In this document: one piece after another, positions 1 through 4,949 of the stretch
Position numbering within the stretch: the stretch's first letter is position 1
Layout: every line of letters begins with the position of its first letter
From: Erysipelotrichaceae bacterium
GTDB taxonomy: Bacteria; Bacillota_I; Bacilli_A; Erysipelotrichales; Erysipelotrichaceae
Length of the DNA stretch: 17,615 nucleotides
Reading direction: 5' to 3'
Assembly (NCBI GenBank): GCA_016302195.1
Contig: JAEDOA010000017.1
Location: 1-17,615 of the forward strand
Made by a program: the position numbers and the translations under genes
Notes under the pieces: generated by a model
What the model was told of the DNA's origin: nothing
Databases searched by the model: none
The model's input: the letters and a program-made list of their open reading frames with translations, nothing else

Positions 1-2
1 CT

Positions 3-272
3 AAGCAGGATATGCAGTTACAGGCACTTAAGGTTTACTTTGAGCAGTTACCTGCTATCGCAAAGGCTGTTGGTGATGGATACCAGAATGTTGATAAGAT
101 TATGATGTTTGGCGGCGAGAGTTCAAAACTTGCTGGTGACATTATGACCAATGTATCACAGGTATCTGAAGGATTAAGCGAATCGCTTGGTATTGATTTG
201 AAGTCATTACTTGCTGGCTTTATGGGCGGCAAAGTGGCTGGTCGTGATATCACTGTTAATGTAGAGGAATAA
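3..272 (+). CDS. Flotillin-like (SPFH) protein, C-terminal end, 5' partial
   Basis: The reading frame is open from the window edge, so only the last ~89 residues are present; the internal ATG at 12 is probably not the start. The fragment has features of flotillin C-termini: an LPAIAKAV stretch, then NVDKIMMFGG and SSKLAGDI, followed by a helical LGIDLKSLLAGF-type tail. Flotillins are membrane-associated scaffold proteins with an SPFH domain and a long coiled coil; neither part is in the window, so the call depends on the tail alone. A strong terminator follows 5 bases after the stop. Lysine and glutamine codons are almost all AAG and CAG, as in the vault-like gene at 4950 and unlike most neighbours. 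Alternative: another SPFH or coiled-coil phage protein. Confidence 0.65.
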   Translation, partial: KQDMQLQALKVYFEQLPAIAKAVGDGYQNVDKIMMFGGESSKLAGDIMTNVSQVSEGLSESLGIDLKSLLAGFMGGKVAGRDITVNVEE

Positions 273-277
273 TTTTT

Positions 278-310
278 AGGCGAGGTTGAAAAACCTCGCC
301 TTTATTTTTT
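278..310 (+). terminator. Rho-independent terminator
   Basis: A perfect 10-bp stem, AGGCGAGGTT at 278-287 with AACCTCGCCT at 292-301, closed by a GAAA tetraloop and followed by a T-rich run to 310. It ends the flotillin-like gene. The T-tract also supplies the -35 element of the next promoter. Confidence 0.95.
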
Positions 311-329
311 ATAAAAATTATGTTATAAT
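301..329 (+). promoter_or_regulatory. Promoter P1, recurrent AT-rich type
   Basis: TTTATT (301-306), 17-nt spacer, TATAAT (324-329), with TG one base before the -10 (extended -10). The spacer core TTTTTATAAAAATTATG is shared with other copies in the window. It sits in the T-tract of the preceding terminator and drives the gene at 373. Confidence 0.85.
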
Positions 330-372
330 AATTTATAGAAAATGAAAAGAGATTTCAAAGGAGAATCAATAA

Positions 373-690
373 ATGAATTCCGTAATTAAAGATATTCTTA
401 AAAGAAAAGTAAATATAGAGGATAAGTGTAATGCTCTTAACTCGATTGAAAAAGATATTGAAATTGCAAAAAAAATCCTTTCTGGAGAGATGATTTACTG
501 TGAAAATTGTGATGATTATTTTTTAGCTCGTTCATTTTTCCAAGACACTGAGACTAAGAAAGAATCTGTATGTACATATTCTGACCCTATTAACAGCGGC
601 GGCAATGAATATGCAGATAGAGATGTGCTTTATACTTATCTAATATGTCCAAAAGGGCATAAACACTTAATTGACAGAAAGGAATTATAA
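373..690 (+). CDS. Hypothetical zinc-ribbon-type protein
   Basis: A 105-residue protein with no function I recognise. The N-terminal ~40 residues are charged and helical. A CENC motif (C-x2-C, near residues 43-46) and a later CPKGH motif (near 93-97) look like the two halves of a small metal-binding ribbon, with a conserved-looking block TYSDPINSGGNEY between them. The start is supported by AAAGGAG at 358-364, 8 bases before the ATG. It is the first gene after promoter P1. The Gly-Gly pair is coded GGC GGC, as at several other sites in this window. Confidence 0.8.
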   Translation: MNSVIKDILKRKVNIEDKCNALNSIEKDIEIAKKILSGEMIYCENCDDYFLARSFFQDTETKKESVCTYSDPINSGGNEYADRDVLYTYLICPKGHKHLIDRKEL

Positions 691-699
691 AATATAAAA

Positions 700-741
700 A
701 TGTATATACCTTTTGGAGATTGGTCTGATGATGGACATTGA
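700..741 (+). pseudogene. Possible remnant micro-ORF (13 codons)
   Basis: ATG at 700 opens 13 codons reading MYIPFGDWSDDGH before TGA. The composition looks like the start of a real protein rather than random AT-rich sequence, but there is no well-spaced ribosome binding site and it stops before the terminator at 760. It may be the stub of a deleted gene, or chance. Confidence 0.25.
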
Positions 742-759
742 AAATATAATAAAGTTTTA

Positions 760-800
760 AGCCTGGGAAATATAAACATTTTCCAGGCTATATTTTTATT
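760..800 (+). terminator. Rho-independent terminator
   Basis: Stem AGCCTGGGAAA (760-770) with TTTTCCAGGCT (779-789), 11 bp including one G-T wobble, 8-nt loop, followed by a T-rich stretch. The next promoter starts 3 bases past it. Confidence 0.9.
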
Positions 801-802
801 TA

Positions 803-831
803 TTGATTTTTTATAAAAATTATATTATAAT
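803..831 (+). promoter_or_regulatory. Promoter P2, recurrent AT-rich type
   Basis: TTGATT (803-808), 17-nt spacer, TATAAT (826-831), followed by a run of TA repeats. The spacer holds the TTTTTATAAAAA self-complementary block common to the family. It drives the gene at 866. Confidence 0.88.
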
Positions 832-865
832 ATATATATGAAAAATAAAGAAAAGAGGTATATTT

Positions 866-1189
866 ATGATGAATGATTACATTGAAATGAGAATTAAAAA
901 AGGTGGAGAAATAGTAAGAATTTACAACATTGGTATTTCCGCAGAAGGAAGAAAAAGTTTCGCAACAATATGGCGTCCATCTCAAAATAGATTTGAAACA
1001 ATAGAAATGAAAAATTTAGTTCCTCTGGATTATTCTTTTGAAGATGGTTCTGTTGCTTCAAAATCAGAAAAAAATAAAATTAAAGAAAAATTAACTTTAA
1101 GCCATGCAGAGTGGACTTGTACAGACGGAACAGTATTTAATAACTGTAATGATGCTATTGAGCATCAAAGAAAATTACTTTTACTTTAA
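866..1189 (+). CDS. Hypothetical protein
   Basis: A 107-residue soluble protein of unknown function. Beta-rich N-terminus, a basic middle (KSEKNKIKEKL) and a C-terminus with the pattern W-x-C-x-DGT-x-F and AIEHQ, which suggests a small folded domain. AGAGG at 854-858 supports ATG 866, 7 bases on; ATG 869 is in frame and also possible. It is the first gene of the P2 transcript, which has no terminator before the Thg1-like gene, so the genes from 866 to about 3946 could be one operon. Confidence 0.75.
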   Translation: MMNDYIEMRIKKGGEIVRIYNIGISAEGRKSFATIWRPSQNRFETIEMKNLVPLDYSFEDGSVASKSEKNKIKEKLTLSHAEWTCTDGTVFNNCNDAIEHQRKLLLL

Positions 1190-1207
1190 AAAAGGTTGTT
1201 AGATAAA

Positions 1208-1243
1208 ATGTCAGTACATGATGATTGGAAGGTTGTAAAATAA
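1208..1243 (+). CDS. Possible 11-residue micro-ORF overlapping the next start
   Basis: ATG at 1208 reads MSVHDDWKVVK and stops in TAATG, sharing one base with the ATG of the next gene at 1243. The AAAGG at 1191-1195 is 12 bases upstream, so translation would be weak. It could couple translation to the 1243 gene, or be a remnant. Confidence 0.3.
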   Translation: MSVHDDWKVVK

Positions 1244-1785
1244 TGAGAGATACTAAATTAGTTCCTATAAAGAAAATGAAAGTTGGAGATAAGTTTCATA
1301 ACCTTAGACATCCTGGCGGCAGTCAGATGGCAAATTTTGAAATTGTTGAAATTTGTGGTGCTTATTGCAAAATCAAAGTTTATGACCGAGAAGAGACTTA
1401 CTCTACTGAAGGGTTATTTGCAGAAGTGCCCCTTTCTGATGAAGAGTTTAAAGCAAAATATAAGGATGGAGCCGCAGTCATCATTGAGAAGTTGAGAAAT
1501 GAAATTTCTCTCACAAATGAAAATATTGGTATGCATGAGATGTGGAATAGCTGGATTGGTACTGACCCATATGAATTTGCAGCTGAGTGTGAGAAAAACG
1601 ATATTGAGTTGATTGGTTGGTTTGAATTAGGTGATAACGCAAGAGAATTTTGCGGGGGAATGGTGCTCGATATTGGTATTGTTGCGAAGTATAATGATGG
1701 CAATACTCGCTTCTGGTGTCACTTTCGCAAAGATTGGATTGTAAAGATGATTGAAGAGTGGGAGAAAGAGATAACATTACAATAA
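1243..1785 (+). CDS. Hypothetical protein
   Basis: A 180-residue protein of unknown function. I chose ATG 1243 because GGAAGG at 1227-1232 is 10 bases upstream; an in-frame TTG at 1225 would overlap that site. The N-terminal ~60 residues look like a small beta-barrel (VGDKFHNLRHPGG, FEIVEI, YCKIKVYD). The C-terminal half is acidic with a distinct block (MWNSWIGTDPYEFAAEC, IELIGWFELGD, FWCHFRKDWI) that looks like a conserved phage domain. No catalytic motif is recognised and there is no signal peptide. It lies just before the Thg1-like gene, in the same direction. Confidence 0.8.
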   Translation: MRDTKLVPIKKMKVGDKFHNLRHPGGSQMANFEIVEICGAYCKIKVYDREETYSTEGLFAEVPLSDEEFKAKYKDGAAVIIEKLRNEISLTNENIGMHEMWNSWIGTDPYEFAAECEKNDIELIGWFELGDNAREFCGGMVLDIGIVAKYNDGNTRFWCHFRKDWIVKMIEEWEKEITLQ

Positions 1786-1827
1786 ATTATATTTTAGGAA
1801 ATAACTTTTTGGTAAAGGAGAATTAAA

Positions 1828-2643
1828 ATGGATACTTCAGATTTAGCAAATAGAATGAAAGAATATGAAAAAAGAAATCAATATTATCTTCAAAAGAGAA
1901 CTCCAGTTGCCATAAGAGTAGATGGTCGTAGTTTTCATACTTTCACTAAAGGATTTAAGCGTCCTTTTGATGATGTGTTAATTAAAACAATGCAAGAAAC
2001 TGCAAAATATATGTGTGAAAATATTCAAGGTGCAAAATTTGCATATGTTCAGTCAGATGAAATTACAATTATTTTAGTAGATTATGATACTTTAGAAACT
2101 GATTGTTGGTTTAATTATAGAACAGATAAACTTTGTAGTATTGCGGCAAGTATGGCTACAATGATATTTAATAAAATCTTTAAGGAAAAGGTTGAAAATT
2201 TTATTGAAGAGGGAAGAGCGTTTAGCCTTGCTCAATTAAACTACAATCAAATGAAAATGGAGCCTTATTTAAAAGCAATTGAGAAGGGCGCAATGTTTGA
2301 TGCAAGATGTTTTAATATTCCAAAAGAGGAAGTAACAAATCTTATTTATTGGCGGCAGCTCGATGCAACCCGCAACTCAATTCAAATGGTTGGTCAGGCT
2401 AATTTTAGTCACAAAGAGCTTCAGAATAAGTCTTGTAATGATATTCAGGATATGCTTCATGAACAGAAGGGTATTAACTGGAATGATTATCCAACTGTTT
2501 ATAAAAGAGGTACTGCTATTATTAAAGTTGAAATGGAAAGTGAAAGAATAAATGCAACTGGTTGGATAATTGACAAAGAAATGCCAATTCTTAAAGGTGA
2601 GGATAGAGCATATGTTGATAATTTAGTTTATATAGGAGAATAA
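1828..2643 (+). CDS. Thg1-like 3'-5' RNA polymerase (tRNA-His guanylyltransferase family)
   Basis: A 271-residue Thg1 family protein. The family adds nucleotides to RNA 5' ends in the 3'-5' direction: Thg1 adds G-1 to tRNA-His, while bacterial and archaeal Thg1-like proteins repair 5'-truncated tRNAs. The hallmark VDGRSFHTFTKGF (Asp32) and VQSDEI (Asp77) give the two metal-binding carboxylates of the palm-like active site, and KLCSIAASMAT fits the conserved K-x-x-S-x-x-AS nucleotide-binding segment near residue 105. Length is normal for the family. AAAGGAG at 1815-1821 supports the start. It follows the 1243 gene and runs on into small hypothetical genes. With the RNA ligase at 9072 and kinase at 11026 it suggests RNA repair. 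Whether it acts on tRNA-His or on damaged tRNAs cannot be read from the sequence. Confidence 0.93.
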   Translation: MDTSDLANRMKEYEKRNQYYLQKRTPVAIRVDGRSFHTFTKGFKRPFDDVLIKTMQETAKYMCENIQGAKFAYVQSDEITIILVDYDTLETDCWFNYRTDKLCSIAASMATMIFNKIFKEKVENFIEEGRAFSLAQLNYNQMKMEPYLKAIEKGAMFDARCFNIPKEEVTNLIYWRQLDATRNSIQMVGQANFSHKELQNKSCNDIQDMLHEQKGINWNDYPTVYKRGTAIIKVEMESERINATGWIIDKEMPILKGEDRAYVDNLVYIGE

Positions 2644-2648
2644 CAGAA

Positions 2649-2933
2649 ATGGAGAAGAAAATGACAATAGATGAAAAATATGAATCAAGGGTTAAATTAT
2701 GTAGGATATTAAGAAACTTAGAAGAGGAAATAGAAAAGATTACAAACACTATAGAGAAATATGACCAATTTAACAGCAATAAGAAAGTATCTTTGTCTGT
2801 ATATGTTGATGGGGAATCTATTCAGTACGAATTAAGCCAAAAAGTCGCAGAAAGATGTTTAGATTATATAAAAAATGAATATGTTACGCAAAAATATGAC
2901 ATTATTCAAACTCTAAAACAGGAGCTAAGATAG
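2649..2933 (+). CDS. Hypothetical coiled-coil protein
   Basis: A 94-residue, mostly helical, highly charged protein (LRNLEEEIEKITNTIEKY is coiled-coil-like), followed by a short beta segment (KVSLSVYVDG) and a second helix. No function recognised. It begins 5 bases after the Thg1-like stop. Two starts are plausible: ATG 2649 (GGAG at 2635-2638, 10 bases away) and ATG 2661 (GGAG at 2651-2654, 6 bases away). The close spacing implies co-transcription with the Thg1-like gene. Confidence 0.75.
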   Translation: MEKKMTIDEKYESRVKLCRILRNLEEEIEKITNTIEKYDQFNSNKKVSLSVYVDGESIQYELSQKVAERCLDYIKNEYVTQKYDIIQTLKQELR

Positions 2934-2961
2934 ATTTTTTAATGGATAGAAAGGTGAGATT

Positions 2962-3243
2962 ATGAAGTTTCTATTGTGGGAAATAAAAATAGAACCATAT
3001 AGATTGGCAAAAATCCAGTGGGTGCTATTTAAAATATTTGGTTATAAGCCAAAGAAAAATCCATGTGGTCATACAAAATCTGCAAATGGTTACTATTGTC
3101 ATCAACCACTTAATATGAAATATTATGATATAATTAACGATGGAGATATACATAAAGTAGTTTGTAAATGTTGCGGTCATTCACGTATAGAGAGCAATAG
3201 TTATATTAACCCTTATAATGATGAAGAATGGATTGAATTTTAA
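2962..3243 (+). CDS. Hypothetical cysteine/histidine-rich protein
   Basis: A 93-residue basic protein. Residues 1-28 are hydrophobic and aromatic (VLFKIFGYK). Then come Cys-His clusters: CGHTKSANGYYCH and VCKCCGHSR, the latter with C-x-CC-x-H spacing, which together could bind one zinc ion. AAGGTGAG upstream of ATG 2962 is the ribosome site. No family is recognised. It ends 20 bases before the lipoprotein start. Confidence 0.72.
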   Translation: MKFLLWEIKIEPYRLAKIQWVLFKIFGYKPKKNPCGHTKSANGYYCHQPLNMKYYDIINDGDIHKVVCKCCGHSRIESNSYINPYNDEEWIEF

Positions 3244-3262
3244 GTATAGGAGAATAAATATA

Positions 3263-3628
3263 ATGAAAAAAAGATTGACTATTTTTCTTTTAGCAAGTTT
3301 ATGTTTAACAGGTTGTGCAAAAGTAACAAATGAATATGATAAGATTGAAACAGGAGTAATAACAGATAAAAATTATCAAGCAGCTTATACCACAGTGACA
3401 ATGGTACCAATGCATGTAGGTAAAGTTACAACTATGCGTCCACAGCCAACCTCACATCCTGCTCAATACAATGTTACTTGTGATATTGATGGATATACAG
3501 TTTATTGGGATAATAAAGATATCTATGAAAGATACAATGAAAATGACGAAGTAAATGTTTCTATTCATTATAAAGAGTATGATGATGGTACGATTAAAAA
3601 AGATGTAACAGGAGTAATAAGCCAATGA
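3263..3628 (+). CDS. Putative lipoprotein
   Basis: A 121-residue protein with a classic lipoprotein signal: basic MKKR, a hydrophobic core, then lipobox LTGC with Cys18 as the lipidated residue. I chose ATG 3263, with AGGAGA at 3248-3253, because the upstream in-frame ATG at 3218 would lie inside the previous gene and place the signal peptide internally. The mature part is beta-rich with a TTMRPQPTSHPAQYNV block and a VYWDNKDIYERY block; function unknown. A phage lipoprotein displayed on the outer face of the membrane would fit superinfection exclusion or lysogenic conversion, but this is only inference. Its stop overlaps the ATG of the following frameshifted gene (ATGA). Confidence 0.85.
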   Translation: MKKRLTIFLLASLCLTGCAKVTNEYDKIETGVITDKNYQAAYTTVTMVPMHVGKVTTMRPQPTSHPAQYNVTCDIDGYTVYWDNKDIYERYNENDEVNVSIHYKEYDDGTIKKDVTGVISQ

Positions 3629-3782
3629 TAGATAAACTTATTAATTTTTCAAAAATATAAAACAATGGAAAGAATACAGTAATTGTTATGATTATCACGA
3701 AGGTAAAGGTTTGGCAATTTTTGAAATGTGTAATCATTGCAATGATAAAAAATGTCCATATTATGTAGAAGTAGGAGAATAA
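3625..3782 (+). pseudogene. Small cysteine-rich gene broken by a -1 frameshift
   Basis: ATG 3625 overlaps the lipoprotein stop and has GGAG at 3611-3614, about 10 bases upstream, but the frame stops at 3658-3660 after 11 codons (MIDKLINFSKI). The frame entered by adding one T to the T5 run at 3645-3649 is open to TAA 3780-3782 and would give a 52-residue protein containing EMCNHCNDKKCPYY, a three-cysteine metal-binding-type motif. The downstream frame has no ATG of its own ahead of that motif except the one inside it. So this is a gene with a single-base loss, a sequencing error in a homopolymer, or a recoding site (TTTTTCAAAAAT). Confidence 0.55.
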
Positions 3783-3784
3783 AA

Positions 3785-3946
3785 ATGCCAAGTAGAATTT
3801 TTTTAGTAAAAGAACCATCAGATTGTGAACCAATCAATGCTTTATGTGAAAAACTAGATAAGACAAAGGAAGATTATGAAATTTCCTATGATGATGAAAC
3901 AAGTGAGTATAACTGTTATGGTTATGTTGTTCAGGTTGATTGGTAA
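3785..3946 (+). CDS. Hypothetical small acidic protein
   Basis: A 53-residue acidic protein, MPSRIFLVKEPSDCEP onward, ending YGYVVQVDW. GGAG at 3774-3777 is 7 bases before ATG 3785; the longer in-frame opening at 3752 lies inside the upstream small gene and lacks a ribosome site. No function recognised. It is the last plus-strand gene before the first endonuclease cassette. Confidence 0.7.
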   Translation: MPSRIFLVKEPSDCEPINALCEKLDKTKEDYEISYDDETSEYNCYGYVVQVDW

Positions 3947-3949
3947 TTA

Positions 3950-3978
3950 TTGATTTTTTCAAAAAATTATGATATAAT
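3950..3978 (+). promoter_or_regulatory. Promoter P3, recurrent type, facing into the 3' end of an opposite-strand gene
   Basis: TTGATT (3950-3955), 17-nt spacer, TATAAT (3973-3978) with TG before the -10. It starts 4 bases after a stop codon and points at the convergent endonuclease gene, so it has no gene of its own. It matches P4 (4867-4895) at 26 of 29 positions, the two copies bracketing the endonuclease. Confidence 0.8.
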
Positions 3979-4000
3979 ATTGCGGCGACCGCGTCTAATG

Positions 4001-4024
4001 TAACCTCAGACTAGTCTGAGGTTA
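4001..4024. terminator. Perfect 24-bp palindrome, likely transcription terminator
   Basis: TAACCTCAGACT followed by its exact reverse complement. It contains the stop codon of the minus-strand endonuclease. Neither side has a clear T-tract, so termination strength is uncertain. A GC-rich mini-hairpin GCGGCGACCGC lies just before it at 3982-3992. Confidence 0.6.
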
Positions 4025-4787
4025 CTTCAACGGGCTTCCGCACTATAAATGAACTTGTTTCAAGTAATAAATCTTCAAGACATATTTTACTTAAATGAGT
4101 ATATGGTATTCTAATAATTGGGATATTGTTATCAAAACACCATTGATTTTTTATTCTATCATGTTCTTGTGTTTTATTGACTGGTTTCCAATTACTTGAA
4201 CTACTGATTTTATAGTGTTGTTCACCATCAAATTCAATTATATATTTATTATTAACATAAAAATCAAATTCAGCTTCTTTATTTGTATCTGGAAATATAC
4301 ACTTTGCATTTTTATATAAATATTGAAATTGAATACCAGCTTGATTTAATAAATTCATAATAATTGCTTCACCTGTTGATGCGGTTCGTTTATTTTTACA
4401 TTCATTACAATCAATTCTACGATTTGTTGTTAATGCGGTTAATTCAATAATATCAGTATTGCCGCAATCGCATTGGCATAACCAATTATAAGAATTTTGA
4501 CCTTTAGGTCTATCTAATCGTTTGATTGCTGTTAAATGTCCAAATTTTTGATTTGTAATATCTTTAGGAGCATTTCCTTTGGCAAAATGATTACCTTGCA
4601 TTATTTCTTTTTTAAGGCAACCACAAGATTTAACTCTACCGCCCCTTAATGCATCACTAGCAACTTCTACGATATTTCCACAATCACACTGACATTTCCA
4701 TACAATTTTACGATTTTTTCGTTTTTCAGTTTGTTCAATTACTGTTAAGCGATTATATTTATCACCTAATAAATTTAAAGCACTCAT
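4011..4787 (-). CDS. Homing-type endonuclease, Vsr/PD-(D/E)XK-like, with two zinc-finger-type repeats
   Basis: A 258-residue protein. Two N-terminal repeats (about residues 8-60 and 80-133) each start with a G-x-x-(Y/F)-x-x-L-T-x-I motif and carry a CxCDCGN cluster (Cys 32, 34, 36; Cys 104, 106, 108) closed by CGC or CNEC, a layout common in DNA-binding modules of phage endonucleases. The C-terminal domain (about 138-240) resembles Vsr-like nucleases: Glu140, FDFYV (Asp175), IIEFDGEQHY (Asp187, His191), HDRIKNQWC (His209-Asp210) and IPIIRIPY. This fits the EDxHD homing endonuclease group, by analogy. AAAGGAG lies 7 bases before its ATG. It runs opposite to its neighbours and its stop lies in a palindrome. 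A paralogue sits at 7407-8135. Confidence 0.8.
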   Translation of the reverse strand: MSALNLLGDKYNRLTVIEQTEKRKNRKIVWKCQCDCGNIVEVASDALRGGRVKSCGCLKKEIMQGNHFAKGNAPKDITNQKFGHLTAIKRLDRPKGQNSYNWLCQCDCGNTDIIELTALTTNRRIDCNECKNKRTASTGEAIIMNLLNQAGIQFQYLYKNAKCIFPDTNKEAEFDFYVNNKYIIEFDGEQHYKISSSSNWKPVNKTQEHDRIKNQWCFDNNIPIIRIPYTHLSKICLEDLLLETSSFIVRKPVEVTSD

Positions 4788-4801
4788 AATAATACTCCTT
4801 T

Positions 4802-4829
4802 CATTCTATTATATATGAAAAATAGAATG
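4802..4829 (-). promoter_or_regulatory. Minus-strand -10 region with inverted repeat before the endonuclease gene
   Basis: On the minus strand TATAAT occurs at 4813-4808, but no good -35 is seen 17 nt upstream. The region is spanned by a 9-bp inverted repeat, CATTCTATT (4802-4810) with AATAGAATG (4821-4829). It could be a regulatory hairpin or protein-binding site for the endonuclease gene. Confidence 0.4.
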
Positions 4830-4866
4830 GAGTGATTATCCATTTTTGAGCGTAAAAAGTTAACAT

Positions 4867-4895
4867 TTGATTTTTTATAAAAATTTTGATATAAT
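4867..4895 (+). promoter_or_regulatory. Promoter P4, recurrent type, for the vault-like gene
   Basis: TTGATT (4867-4872), 17-nt spacer, TATAAT (4890-4895), extended TG, followed by TA repeats. The leader to ATG 4950 is about 48 bases. Confidence 0.88.
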
Positions 4896-4949
4896 ATATA
4901 TATAAAGAAAAGAAAAATAAATAAAAATGTTGAGAAAGGAATTGACACA

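Noticed and set aside
35..253. Minus-strand open frame opposite the flotillin-like gene
   Set aside because: It has no ribosome site and is the mirror of a convincing plus-strand gene.
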